NCBI GenBank assembly: GCA_028277445.1
Contig: JANQGG010000025.1
Span: forward strand, 1 to 64,000
Source: Chloroherpetonaceae bacterium
Lineage (GTDB): Bacteria > Bacteroidota > Chlorobiia > Chlorobiales > Chloroherpetonaceae
Reading direction: 5' to 3'
DNA: 64,000 nt
Part shown: positions 43,399-53,567 of the stretch, piece after piece
Layout: each line of letters starts with the position of its first letter
How positions within the stretch are numbered: position 1 is the stretch's first letter
Made by a program: the position numbers and the translations under genes
Notes under the pieces: model-generated
The model's input: the letters and a program-made list of their open reading frames with translations, nothing else
What the model was told of the DNA's origin: nothing
Database searches by the model: none

Positions 43399-45123
43399 AT
43401 GGTTAAGCTTAGCTATTTCTATCTATTATTAGTCATAGGTTTTGGGTTTAATACACCTCTTAATGCACAATCAACTGATCCAACGCCTGCAGAGCAAAAA
43501 AAAGCCACCCAACATTTGGTAAATGGCGCTTTGTTTGAGGCAAAAGATCAATTTTCTCAAGCCATACTGGAATATGAGGAAGCGTTGAAATATGTGCCAA
43601 ATGCTGCTGCTATTCATTTTTCAATCGCCAAATCGTATCGAAACTTAGATCAAACTAAAACAGCTATTGCGCCTGCAATCAGAGCGGTCGAATTGGATTC
43701 AACCAACAAATGGTATTTGGAGCTTTTAGGAAGACTTTATTTTGAAGAGCGCGACTTCGAAAACGCAGCGATCCAGTTTAATCGCATATGGCATTTGTTT
43801 CCCGGAAATTATAACGCGCTATACTATATGGCCGCGTCTTATGCCGCTTCAAATAAACCCGAGCGTGCGTTACCTGTTTATCAGCAAATGATAAATCAAT
43901 TTGGTTTTGATTTTGATGTCTTATCCCAAAAATTTATTGTCCATGTTCAGCTTAAGCAATACCACGCGGCAATCAGTACATTGGAAGATATGATTATTAT
44001 GTCGCCAAATAATGTTGAGCTCTATCGAACATTGGGTGACATGCGAATTAAGGTTAAGCGTTATAAAGATGCCATCAGGGCTTACCGGGATGCCTTATCT
44101 ATTGATCCTAACGATTTAAAATCGCAACTTTCGCTGGCCGAAGCTTATTTAAAATTCAATGATATTCCCAAATTCAGGCAAGCTATTTTAGCATTGTTTG
44201 AAAACAAAACTCTTGAAGTGGATGATAAAATCGGCATAGCGGAGCTTTATTTTAGGCGTATTGGTTCGGATAGCACCATGATCAAACCCACCATGGTGAT
44301 TTTAAATGAAATCCAAAAAAACTATCCCAAAGAATGGAAAATTCACCTTTTCAAAGGCATTATTCACCTCGGCCAGCAGCAACACATCAAAGCTATTGAA
44401 GACTTTAAAAATGTCACCCAACTGGCGCCTGAAAATGATTTCGGATGGGAAAATTTAGCTGTAGGGTACCTGAGCGTTGAAAACTACAAATCGGCTGCAA
44501 AAACATTAAAGACAGCGTTAACCCACATTAAAGAACCAAAGTTCAGGCTGTTGCTTTTGCTCGGCATTGCACTAAATCAAAACCTGAACGACTCCGAAGC
44601 CATTTATTACCTTGAAAAAGCATTGGCTTCCGATACCCTGAATACTTTGGATGTCACTTCAAAAATTCAGGCGCTAAGCACGTTGGCCATTTCTTACGAT
44701 CGCCAAAAACGCTATACCGAAAGTATTAACAGTTATGAGCAAGCGCTTATCCTTGCGCCAAATAACCCGCTTATTTTAAATAACCTGGCTTATAGTTTAT
44801 CCGAACAAAATCTTCAGCTTGAACGCTGCCTGGAAATGGCCAAATCAGCCGTTGAACAAGAGCCTGATAATGGCGCATATCTTGATACTATGGGTTGGAT
44901 CTATTACAAACTTGGAAAATATGAAGAAGCCCGCATTTGGATTCAAAAAGCGTTATCGGTTGGCCGTATCAGTCCGGTAGTCGAGGAGCACCTTGGGGAT
45001 GTCTATTTTAAACTGGGCGATATGGAAAAAGCCAAGTACCATTGGACAAATGCCCTAAAGAGAGATCAAAACAACATTTCGCTTCAGCAAAAGGTTAATG
45101 AATACTTCCCCGAAACCAAGTAG
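43399..45123 (+). CDS. Exported TPR-repeat protein
   Basis: About 574 residues from the ATG at 43399. The GTG at 43372 is a possible alternative, but the 43399 start begins a clean signal peptide ('LSYFYLLLVIGFGFNTPLNAQ'). The mature part is a long array of tetratricopeptide repeats (~60-570; e.g. 'FSQAILEYEEALKYVPN', 'YLDTMGWIYYKLGKYEEARIWIQKAL'). It is probably periplasmic or outer-membrane-attached and works as a scaffold. It is followed by a convergent M1 peptidase gene with only 5 bp between stops. Confidence 0.85.
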   Translation: MVKLSYFYLLLVIGFGFNTPLNAQSTDPTPAEQKKATQHLVNGALFEAKDQFSQAILEYEEALKYVPNAAAIHFSIAKSYRNLDQTKTAIAPAIRAVELDSTNKWYLELLGRLYFEERDFENAAIQFNRIWHLFPGNYNALYYMAASYAASNKPERALPVYQQMINQFGFDFDVLSQKFIVHVQLKQYHAAISTLEDMIIMSPNNVELYRTLGDMRIKVKRYKDAIRAYRDALSIDPNDLKSQLSLAEAYLKFNDIPKFRQAILALFENKTLEVDDKIGIAELYFRRIGSDSTMIKPTMVILNEIQKNYPKEWKIHLFKGIIHLGQQQHIKAIEDFKNVTQLAPENDFGWENLAVGYLSVENYKSAAKTLKTALTHIKEPKFRLLLLLGIALNQNLNDSEAIYYLEKALASDTLNTLDVTSKIQALSTLAISYDRQKRYTESINSYEQALILAPNNPLILNNLAYSLSEQNLQLERCLEMAKSAVEQEPDNGAYLDTMGWIYYKLGKYEEARIWIQKALSVGRISPVVEEHLGDVYFKLGDMEKAKYHWTNALKRDQNNISLQQKVNEYFPETK

Positions 45124-45128
45124 TGTTT

Positions 45129-47420
45129 TCAAAATCCCTTTTGAATTTCTTCCTGATCGCAAAGCACGCTATTTAAATAATTAAAGGTTAAATGCTTTGG
45201 TCTTAAGGGTAGATTGTTAATCTCTATCACCGTTTCCGGGTCTTTGATCCAGCTTCTAAATCGTAAGAACTGGTTGTTGCCAAAACTGATCTGCATTGGC
45301 ACCATCATTTTAAACGCTTTGTTGCCTTGAGTCTTTTGAACCACCACAATCTTTAAGTCGTAGGTGTTTTCAAGGCCTTTACGGTAGGTGTAATAATACT
45401 GGTATTTGGGTATGTCCGTACCGACAACCCATTGATCAAAAAACCAATCCAAATCCTGTTTGGTGTAGGTTTCAACAAATTCCTGAAAATTCAAAGTACT
45501 AACCTCTTTGCCTTGGTAGGTTTTATAGTATGCCTTAAGCATATTTTGAAACCGACTATCGTCCAGATTTTCCAAATCTTTCATCATGTTTCGAAGCATA
45601 TGTAACACCCATGCCCCCTTTTTATAGACAATCAACTCAAAATCCTCCCGATTGTGCACTTCAGCCAACCTGTTGCCTAACCACAATGATTTTAACGTTT
45701 TGTTAGATTTAATCAACCGTTGCTCTTCTTTAATAAGCTGATCTTTCCATGATATTAATATTTGATCAGTTGCTTCAGGATCTTTTTCAATAGTTTCCAG
45801 ATACATTAGAGCGGAATACTCGGCAAACGATTCAGCCAACCAGCGATCATGATAGGTTTTGTATTTTAAACCAACACCCCACCACAAATGCGCTATTTCA
45901 TGAGCGATAAAAATTTCATTCCAGGGGTGTTTGTAGTCATCAAAAACTTTTGTTGTTAGGTTGATATGGCCATCGTACGTTTCACCGTGCAAAAACGGGA
46001 TTTCAGTCACCCAAAGTTTATCGTATGAAAGCTTTCCAAAAATGGTTTGAAACAACAAATAACTCTGAGCAACATCTTTTCCAACATTTTGAATTTTCTT
46101 GCCCGAGTGTGTTGCATGGTATTGCCAGATATGGAAATCCGGTAATCGCTCGTCCTGGATATGAAGTTCTCTGAAATCCCCTAAACTAAAATAAATTTTA
46201 TTCGATGGCTGTTCCGATACCCATCGGGTTTTGTGCATACCATTCACCAGAGCATCCTCAACCTTAGTCCCTATTGAAGAAAGCCTTAGATCCCTCGGTG
46301 AAAAGAATGTTAAATCGTAACGGACATTATCATTGCCATCCAATTGAGGATACCATATCGATTCGGGATTCAAAACCAACCGACCAGCAATTTCTATAAG
46401 GGGTGAACCCGAATACTCAATGTCGTACTCCAAAAGCTCGCCGGGTTTGGCATAATCATCGCAATGAATCCACAAGTACGGGGTTCCTTCAGGTTTGATA
46501 AAATTCACCGGGCCATATCCTTTGCGTTCAACGTGGAAAACTTTAAATGACTTATCAAGTTTTATGTAAATCCAATGTTGAGGATGCTTAATTTTCATGC
46601 CAACCGTTGAACTGGCAATAAACTCATTATCCCAATCTATCTTAGCTGTAAGTTTTATCTGATGAATTTCATTTTTTGAAGTCTGTAGCCTTAAGAGTTT
46701 TTCAGAAGAATTTTCAAGTGATGACTCGGATATAATTTGTTTTGTGTTATTGTTTTTGATTCTGAAAAGTTTAACCTGTTCTTTTTCAAAAGGATTGAGC
46801 TCATAGACCACCCTGCCAAAATTATGGGTATTGATCTGTGCGCAGAACAAACCGTTATTATGGCCTTCCAATAACGTTTTAATAATATCTACGCCTAAGT
46901 ATTGGCCTTCTTCATCAAGAATGTATTCCAGAAAATCATGGATATATCTATTGACATAATTCGGGGTGAAATTTTTTTCAAGATGAATACCTTGATCTCT
47001 TAGTTCCTCCAATAACTCATCAGCAAATATTACAAACGCGATGTTAAAGGTGTCGTAGAAAATTGTGGAATCAAACTCATGCCTGAGTTGATTTTTTTCC
47101 AGCTCAGCTTTTGGCGAAAAGGTTACGTTTCCATTTCCAATAAATAATGCCGCTGAAAGCTTATTGTGAATGGGCTGGCAAAAATAAAAATACCCATCTT
47201 TGAATGTTAAAACCGTTGAAGGGCGTTTTAACTCAAAATAGTCTACATATGCATTTTTGGATTTATCGGGCTGGAGATTAATCAAGCGATTATACACTTG
47301 ATTGATTGTTGCCGGACTGCTAAGATCAGTAGCTAGAGCGCTTTTAGTACTCATTAACTGCAATGAGCATAACATGTATAAGCAGCAGAATCTTGATAGT
47401 GAAGCGACTCGTACAGACAT
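45129..47420 (-). CDS. M1 family zinc metallopeptidase
   Basis: A 763-residue exported protein (N-terminal hydrophobic segment ~8-30) with an M1-type catalytic core: 'HEIAHLWWGVG' (HEXXH zinc motif) and the third ligand Glu 18 residues on in 'RWLAESFAEYSAL'. The N-terminal ~350 residues are a beta-rich region ('YWYPQLDGNDNVRYDLTFFSPRD'). It is related to the aminopeptidase N/leukotriene hydrolase fold, but the exopeptidase GxMEN motif is not evident (the region reads 'FLHGETYDGHINL'), so substrate choice is unclear. A single-gene unit. Confidence 0.85.
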   Translation of the reverse strand: MSVRVASLSRFCCLYMLCSLQLMSTKSALATDLSSPATINQVYNRLINLQPDKSKNAYVDYFELKRPSTVLTFKDGYFYFCQPIHNKLSAALFIGNGNVTFSPKAELEKNQLRHEFDSTIFYDTFNIAFVIFADELLEELRDQGIHLEKNFTPNYVNRYIHDFLEYILDEEGQYLGVDIIKTLLEGHNNGLFCAQINTHNFGRVVYELNPFEKEQVKLFRIKNNNTKQIISESSLENSSEKLLRLQTSKNEIHQIKLTAKIDWDNEFIASSTVGMKIKHPQHWIYIKLDKSFKVFHVERKGYGPVNFIKPEGTPYLWIHCDDYAKPGELLEYDIEYSGSPLIEIAGRLVLNPESIWYPQLDGNDNVRYDLTFFSPRDLRLSSIGTKVEDALVNGMHKTRWVSEQPSNKIYFSLGDFRELHIQDERLPDFHIWQYHATHSGKKIQNVGKDVAQSYLLFQTIFGKLSYDKLWVTEIPFLHGETYDGHINLTTKVFDDYKHPWNEIFIAHEIAHLWWGVGLKYKTYHDRWLAESFAEYSALMYLETIEKDPEATDQILISWKDQLIKEEQRLIKSNKTLKSLWLGNRLAEVHNREDFELIVYKKGAWVLHMLRNMMKDLENLDDSRFQNMLKAYYKTYQGKEVSTLNFQEFVETYTKQDLDWFFDQWVVGTDIPKYQYYYTYRKGLENTYDLKIVVVQKTQGNKAFKMMVPMQISFGNNQFLRFRSWIKDPETVIEINNLPLRPKHLTFNYLNSVLCDQEEIQKGF

Positions 47421-47709
47421 GCTTTCATGGTTTTTAGGTTACCGATCAAGACCTTTCAAGTCAATTTAACAATAATGTAATATAGAACGAATTTAACAAA
47501 TATTTGATTCTGTAAATATCGATTTTATTTGAAGTTAATCGAAAGTTTATCGGTGTTTATCGCATCCAACCTTAATGGGTTTATAACAATCCTGGGGTTG
47601 TTCAGCTTTATTTCTGAAATAAACGCTAAAAAAATGTGCGACGTTTTTTAAGTCGTTGTGGAATTTTTAGGCGAAACATTTTGCATCCAAAACTCAAGTC
47701 TGATTGGTT

Positions 47710-48078
47710 TTACAATTTCTGAGCATGCCTTTCTTTGAAATAGTCTAAGGCTTTAAGCACAAAACGCGAATAAGCGCCCGCTTGCCCGCCACCCATTTCA
47801 ATGGCAACATCGATGGTTTCATATATCTCTTCATCGCTTGCGCCGGCTTTGATAGCTTGGCCCAAATGCCACTCCATACATGGTTCGCATTTTGTGACTA
47901 TTGAAATCGAAAGCGCCATAAGCTCTTTTGTTTTTTTGGTTAACGCGCCATCCTGAAACGCTTTTTCTTCCAAATCCAGAAACGACCGATATGTCTTCAC
48001 ATTTTCCAAAAAACGTTTATGTAATTTTTTCCTGTCCTCAATACTTTGATCAATTTTTTTGACATTCAAATCGTCCAT
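47710..48078 (-). CDS. Carboxymuconolactone decarboxylase-family protein (AhpD-like)
   Basis: A 122-residue helical protein with the AhpD-like core 'KTKELMALSISIVTKCEPCMEWHLGQAIKAGASDEEIYETIDVAIEMGGGQA'-type pattern; the redox motif C-E-P-C and the conserved His in 'WHLG' are intact. Such proteins are small alkylhydroperoxidases or thiol-disulfide enzymes. A strong ribosome site (ggagg) precedes the ATG. Neighbours do not reveal a pathway. Confidence 0.88.
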   Translation of the reverse strand: MDDLNVKKIDQSIEDRKKLHKRFLENVKTYRSFLDLEEKAFQDGALTKKTKELMALSISIVTKCEPCMEWHLGQAIKAGASDEEIYETIDVAIEMGGGQAGAYSRFVLKALDYFKERHAQKL

Positions 48079-48401
48079 TGTTTTCCTCCGATCGTTTTAT
48101 TCTTTTTTTGCCGTTATGGTTTTTCAACAATATATGCTTTGGCAATAAAAAATTTTCCTATAGCCTATCCATAGAGACCTGAACTCATAATAATGAGATG
48201 GTCACATATTATGGCAGCTGGCAAATTTCAATCCGAATATAATTTCAGGGGGTGATTCCAACCGGAGTCTTCAGCTTGAATGTCGTAATGGCCATTGCAC
48301 TCGACGCATACCTATGAAGGTGATAATCAATATAAATGAAAAAAGCCCACGAAATCTTCGCGGGCTTCTTTTAAATCCGATGTTTGCAGGAAATGTACCG
48401 A
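48079..48401. other. Gene-free spacer with a terminator
   Basis: 323 bp between the AhpD-like gene and the dihydroorotate-dehydrogenase-like gene. Apart from the terminator listed separately, and a probable promoter region for the AhpD-like gene, I see no gene or repeat here. Confidence 0.6.
48339..48370 (-). terminator. Intrinsic terminator after the DHOD-like gene
   Basis: Stem gaagcccgcgaa / ttcgtgggcttt with a 3-base loop, followed on the minus strand by TTTT. It ends the nifJ-DHOD-like transcription unit. Confidence 0.9.
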
Positions 48402-49400
48402 TCAAACCTGAGGCTTGTAACTGCGCAAAGCCTTCATGTACTGAGCGCGTTCAAAAGCGCTTGGATCGGCAACGTTTCTTTGGCTCATGCTTCCACGCAT
48501 TTGCTGAACGGACTCATATTCATGCACTTCCATCCATTCTTTCATTTCTTGCTCAATAAATTTAATGTGGCCTATGCCGTTTCGTAAAAGCGCAGAGCAC
48601 AGCATGGTTACATTAGCGCCGGCCATGAGCATTTTTAGCACATCCGAGGCTTGATGAATACCGCTGGTTGCCGCCAAATCGGCCTCAACCCGACTATATA
48701 ATATAGCCACCCAACGCAACGGCAAACGACGTGCATGCGAAGTGCTTAAAACTACATTCGGAACAACTTCCAATTCTTCAAGGTCAATATCCGGTTGATA
48801 AAAACGGTTAAATAACACCAATCCGTTAGCACCTGCATCAACCAAATGGTTTGCAAAATTAGCCAGATTACTGAAATACGGACTTAACTTAATGGCAACC
48901 GGTACTTTAACTGTAGATTTCAAACATTTTAAAATATTGATGTAATTGCGCTCAATATCTGTTGATGACGTATCTAACTCAGTTGGTATGGAATAAATAT
49001 TAAGTTCAATGGCATCAGCGCCGGCTTCTTCCATGAGCTTGGCGTAATTGATCCAGTCACCAACATCTGAACCATTGATACTGGCAATCACAGGAATATC
49101 TACCGCTTCCTTTGCATTTCGGATATGATTTAAATATTCATTTGGACCAAGGTGAAATTCAGAAGGCTCGGGAAAATAGGTGATGGATTCGGCATAGCTT
49201 TCTGTGCCTTGCGTTAAATGGTGATGAAGCTCTTGCTGTTCATTACGAATTTGCTCTTCAAAAAGCGAATAAAGCACGACAGCTGATGCCCCGGAATCTT
49301 CCATACGTTTGATATTGGAGATTTCTTCAGATAAAGGCGATGCGGAAACAACCAGAGGTGATTTCAAGTCAAGCCCAAGATAGCTTGTGCTGAGATTCAT
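48402..49400 (-). CDS. Dihydroorotate dehydrogenase-like protein
   Basis: A 332-residue TIM-barrel flavoprotein of the DHOD superfamily: 'MNLSTSYLGLDLKSPLVVSASPLSE' start, 'PVIASINGSDVGDWINYAKLMEEAGADAIELNIY' and 'VKVPVAIKLSPYFSNLANFA'. It lacks the usual pyrimidine-operon context and instead follows nifJ on the same strand (125 bp), as seen in several anaerobes and cyanobacteria. It may be an Fd- or flavin-linked oxidoreductase serving pyruvate metabolism; the true reaction is not shown by sequence. Confidence 0.88.
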   Translation of the reverse strand: MNLSTSYLGLDLKSPLVVSASPLSEEISNIKRMEDSGASAVVLYSLFEEQIRNEQQELHHHLTQGTESYAESITYFPEPSEFHLGPNEYLNHIRNAKEAVDIPVIASINGSDVGDWINYAKLMEEAGADAIELNIYSIPTELDTSSTDIERNYINILKCLKSTVKVPVAIKLSPYFSNLANFANHLVDAGANGLVLFNRFYQPDIDLEELEVVPNVVLSTSHARRLPLRWVAILYSRVEADLAATSGIHQASDVLKMLMAGANVTMLCSALLRNGIGHIKFIEQEMKEWMEVHEYESVQQMRGSMSQRNVADPSAFERAQYMKALRSYKPQV

Positions 49401-49525
49401 GATTTAATTCCTTTCAAAAAATTACAGAATTACATATTTCAATCGAGCTTGAAAAATTCTAGCGCCACTCGCTAACAAATGGCGCCAGATTTACAAGCTA
49501 AAACTTCATTTTGCTTAACTAAAGA

Positions 49526-52500
49526 TTACTTGTTTTTAGAAAGCGCTTCTTTTAAATCAACCTCGCTGTTTGCCGTGCCATTCAATTCGTAATGGCGATC
49601 AGCCAGGTACTTGTAAGTTTGATATCGTCGAATTGCATCCTGCTGTGCTTTTGCATACAAAAACTTCGCTTCTTCAGGATGTGTATTCTTTAACATTTTG
49701 AATCGATTTTCCATATCCAGATAGTGAGAAACCGGAATCTTTGGCGCTTTTGAATCCAACTGCAATGGATTTTCACCTCTCAGCAATCGATCAGGATTGT
49801 AACGATAAAGCATCCATTGGGCGGATTCAACGGCGGCTTTCTGATTCTTCATACCCGTTGTCATATTAATTCCGTGCGCCACGCAATGGCTGTAAGCAAT
49901 AATTAACGATGGGCCGTCAAACGCTTCAGCTTCAATAATGGCTTTTAACGTTTGCTCGTCTCTAGCTCCCATAGCCACGCTTGCCACATAACAAGTGCCA
50001 TATGTCATTGCGATTAGCCCTAAATCCTTCTTTTCCACAGGCCGTCCTGCGGCTGCAAATTTAGCGACAGCTCCCAACGGTGTCGCTTTAGAAGCCTGAC
50101 CACCCGTATTTGAATAGACTTCGGTATCTAAAACCAATAAATTGACATTTCTACCGCTAGCCACAACGTGATCAACGCCGCTATAACCGATATCATACGC
50201 CCAGCCATCGCCTCCAAATCCCCAAACGCTCTTTTTAGCAAGCATATCGGCAACCATTTCCAGAGAGCGGGCTTCCTGAGAATGAATATGTTTAAGTTTC
50301 TCTTTTAATATTTCAATGCGTTCGCGCTGATCAAAAATATCGGGTTCGGTGTGTTGTTCAGCGTTAATGATTGCCGACGCCAGATCATCCCCAATATCTC
50401 CCGCTAATTTCTTAACCAGTTCAGCGGCATATTCTTGTTGCTTATCGATGGACACTCTAAACCCTAAAGCAAATTCCGCTGTGTCTTCAAAAAGCGAGTT
50501 CGACCATGTTGGCCCTCTTCCTTCCGGATTTACCGCAAAAGGCGTTGTTGGAAGATTTCCGCCAAAGATTGAAGAACAACCCGTTGCATTTCCAATCACC
50601 AACCGATCGCCGAACAACTGAGAGACCATTTTCACATATGGTGTTTCTCCGCATCCTGAACAAGCGCCGGAGAACTCAAATAGCGGTTGTTGAATTTGTT
50701 GATGCTTAATAGAATCAATTTTTATTTTGCGACGATCGTACTCAGGAAGCGACAAGAAGAACTTCCAATTTTCTTTTTCTTGCGCATGAATGGGTTTTAC
50801 CTCTTCCATATTGATCGCTTTCAACCGGGTTTCCTGCTTATTTTTGGCCGGGCACATATCCACGCATATCTCGCATCCGGTGCAATCTTCAACCGATACC
50901 TGAATGGTAAAGTTATGATTGTCCGCTTTCCATGATTTATCTTTTCCTTCAATGGATTTGAACGTTTCCGGCGCATCTTTCAGCAACTCTTTATCATAAA
51001 CTTTAACCCGAATGACACCGTGAGGACAAACCATTGCGCACTTGCCACACTGAATGCATACATCGGGATCCCAAACCGGAACCGTTTCAGAAAGGTTGCG
51101 TTTCTCATACTGTGCGGTTGCCGTTGGATAAGTTCCATCGTCAGGTAAAACGCTTACCGGAAGATCATCGCCCTGACCGGCAATAATCGTTCCTAACACA
51201 TTGCGAACAAACTCAGGCGCATCCCCAGAAATCAATGGGTTTAGCTCAATTGTGCTTGTAACTTTTTCAGGAATTTTAACTTCTTGTAGGTGCGAAAGTG
51301 CATTTTCAACCGCCTTGATGTTCATATTAACAATCTCATCGCCTTTTTTTCCATAGGTTTCTCGGATTGAATCTTTAATTTTTTCAATGGCTTCATCTCG
51401 CGGCAACACACCCGATATTCCAAAGAAACATACCTGCATCACAGTGTTGATACGACGTCCCATGCCGCTGGCTGTAGCCACTTCATAGCCGTCTATAACA
51501 TACATTTTCACTTTTTTCTTAATCAGGTTTTCCTGCGCCACTCGCGGTAAATTATCCCAAACCTTATCGGCTGAGTAGTGGGTATTTACCAAAAATGTCC
51601 CACCCTCTTTTATGTTTTTAAGAATATCGAAGTTCTGCAAAAAGAGCCACTGATGACAGCCAATAAAGTTAGCTTCCGATACAAGATAGGTAGAGCGAAT
51701 TGGCTCAGGCCCAAATCTAAGGTGAGATGCCGTCATTTTGCCGGCTTTCTTTGAATCATAAACAAAGTATCCCTGAGCAAAGTTATCGGTGTTTTCGCCG
51801 ATAATTTTAATCGAGTTCTTATTGGCGCCAACCGTGCCATCAGAACCGAGTCCATAGAAGAGACCGCGGAATACATGCTCAGGCTCAATAGAAAAGCTTG
51901 GATCAAAGTCCAAACTGGTGTGGCTTAAGTCGTCGTGAATGCCTATTGTAAAATGAGTTTTTGGATTTTCTTTGGAAAGATTATCAAAAACAGCTTTTAC
52001 CATTGACGGCGTAAATTCTTTTGAAGACAGGCCATATCTACCGCCAATTACTTTTGGCATGCTTTTAAACTTGCCAAAACCGTTTGCAATCGCCTCATTC
52101 AAGGCCGTTACGCAATCTACGTAAAGCGGCTCTCCGGTGCTGCCCGGCTCTTTAAGACGATCCAAAACAGCAATTTCTTTAACGGTTTCCGGAAACGCTT
52201 CCGCGAAAAACTTTGCGCTAAATGGACGGTACATTCTAACCTTTAAAACGCCGACTTTTTCATTCTGAGCATTGAGGTAATCAACGGTTTCAACGGTTGT
52301 TTCTACGCCGGAACCCATTTGCACAATAACTCGCTCTGCATCGGGAGCGCCATAATATTCATACAAGCTGTATTTACGACCGGTTAATTCGGCAAATTTA
52401 TCAAACAAGCGTTGCGTAATAACCGGACAGGCTTCATAATACGGATTTACCGTTTCACGAGCCTGGAAATACACATCCGGGTTTTGTGAAGTTCCGCGCA

Positions 52501-53143
52501 AGACCGGACTATCAGGTGTCATGCGGCGAGCACGATGAGCCCTTACTTGGTTTTCATCAATCATGGCTCGGATTTCTTCATCCGTTAGCACTTCTATTTT
52601 AGAAACCTCATGAGAGGTTCGGAATCCATCAAAAAAGTGTAGGAAAGGAATACGAGATTCTAACGTGGCCGCTTGTGAAATTAATGCAAAGTCCATTGCT
52701 TCTTGCACGGAGCATGAACCTAGAAGGGCGAAACCAGTTGAGCGAACGCTCATCACATCGCTATGGTCGCCAAAAATAGACAATCCCTGCGCGGCAAGCG
52801 ATCTGGCCGACACGTGAATAACGGTTGGCGAAAGCTCGCCAGCCAGTTTGTACATAGTTGGTATCATTAGCAACAAACCCTGAGAAGCGGTAAAAGTTGT
52901 TGTCAATGCGCCAGTTTGAGCCGCGCCATGCAACGTAGCTGCCGCTCCGCCTTCGTGCTGAAGCTCAATAATAGATGGAATGCTTCCCCAAATATTTGGT
53001 TTGCTTTCGGCAGCCCAGCTATCTGAAATTTCACCCATCGGTGAAGCAGGAGTAATCGGGTAAATTGCAATCACCTCATTTGTTCGATATGCAACATGAG
53101 TTACTGCATCATTACCATCCATTGTTTTATATAAACGTTTCAT
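49526..53143 (-). CDS. nifJ: Pyruvate:ferredoxin (flavodoxin) oxidoreductase / pyruvate synthase
   Basis: About 1205 residues, the full homodimeric single-chain enzyme. Domain order: TPP-pyrimidine domain ('AIYPITPASPMGE'), transketolase C-like and gamma domains, a ferredoxin domain with two 4Fe-4S motifs ('CIQCGKCAMVCPHGV' and 'CTGCEICVDMCPAKNK'), and the TPP-pyrophosphate domain ('GCSGCGETPYVKM', 'GDGWAYDIGYSG'). In green sulfur bacteria it carboxylates acetyl-CoA to pyruvate using reduced ferredoxin. The frame is open to 53200, but the ATG at 53143 ('MKRLYKTMDGN') has a strong site (ggaagggaag) and fits the family start. Confidence 0.95.
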   Translation of the reverse strand: MKRLYKTMDGNDAVTHVAYRTNEVIAIYPITPASPMGEISDSWAAESKPNIWGSIPSIIELQHEGGAAATLHGAAQTGALTTTFTASQGLLLMIPTMYKLAGELSPTVIHVSARSLAAQGLSIFGDHSDVMSVRSTGFALLGSCSVQEAMDFALISQAATLESRIPFLHFFDGFRTSHEVSKIEVLTDEEIRAMIDENQVRAHRARRMTPDSPVLRGTSQNPDVYFQARETVNPYYEACPVITQRLFDKFAELTGRKYSLYEYYGAPDAERVIVQMGSGVETTVETVDYLNAQNEKVGVLKVRMYRPFSAKFFAEAFPETVKEIAVLDRLKEPGSTGEPLYVDCVTALNEAIANGFGKFKSMPKVIGGRYGLSSKEFTPSMVKAVFDNLSKENPKTHFTIGIHDDLSHTSLDFDPSFSIEPEHVFRGLFYGLGSDGTVGANKNSIKIIGENTDNFAQGYFVYDSKKAGKMTASHLRFGPEPIRSTYLVSEANFIGCHQWLFLQNFDILKNIKEGGTFLVNTHYSADKVWDNLPRVAQENLIKKKVKMYVIDGYEVATASGMGRRINTVMQVCFFGISGVLPRDEAIEKIKDSIRETYGKKGDEIVNMNIKAVENALSHLQEVKIPEKVTSTIELNPLISGDAPEFVRNVLGTIIAGQGDDLPVSVLPDDGTYPTATAQYEKRNLSETVPVWDPDVCIQCGKCAMVCPHGVIRVKVYDKELLKDAPETFKSIEGKDKSWKADNHNFTIQVSVEDCTGCEICVDMCPAKNKQETRLKAINMEEVKPIHAQEKENWKFFLSLPEYDRRKIKIDSIKHQQIQQPLFEFSGACSGCGETPYVKMVSQLFGDRLVIGNATGCSSIFGGNLPTTPFAVNPEGRGPTWSNSLFEDTAEFALGFRVSIDKQQEYAAELVKKLAGDIGDDLASAIINAEQHTEPDIFDQRERIEILKEKLKHIHSQEARSLEMVADMLAKKSVWGFGGDGWAYDIGYSGVDHVVASGRNVNLLVLDTEVYSNTGGQASKATPLGAVAKFAAAGRPVEKKDLGLIAMTYGTCYVASVAMGARDEQTLKAIIEAEAFDGPSLIIAYSHCVAHGINMTTGMKNQKAAVESAQWMLYRYNPDRLLRGENPLQLDSKAPKIPVSHYLDMENRFKMLKNTHPEEAKFLYAKAQQDAIRRYQTYKYLADRHYELNGTANSEVDLKEALSKNK

Positions 53144-53200
53144 ATATGATACTTCCCTTCCACTAATTGTTAAAAAAAAACACATTTGACAAGAAATCAA

Positions 53201-53567
53201 ACGTGCCTTTGATTTACCTTTGTTGAAAATAAATGAATTAAAAGTCTATACCGATCAAAAAACAGAGATTCGTTAAAATCGCTTTGATATACTTCAATGA
53301 GAAGGATTATGTCAAAAAATATGCTGTAATTGAGGATTTCTCTACATCAGCCATAAAACCACCTATCAAAATGTCCCAATACATACTAACCTAGAAATGC
53401 TAAATTTGGTGTTTTCGTTAAGCTAAATCATACCATTTGTGACCAAATAGTACGTTAAGATAATATAACTTGTTTAATTTAATAAACTTTTTTAGTCGAG
53501 AATTTTACACATAATGCAATGAAAAAAAAAGCATTTAGAGATTTTTTTTGAAGTTTTCCGAATGATT
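53201..53567. other. Spacer upstream of nifJ
   Basis: About 370 bp between queE's 3' end and nifJ. It is AT-rich, has no credible gene or repeat, and probably carries the nifJ promoter. A poly-A/poly-T pairing at 53521-53553 could form a weak hairpin ending queE. Confidence 0.5.
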
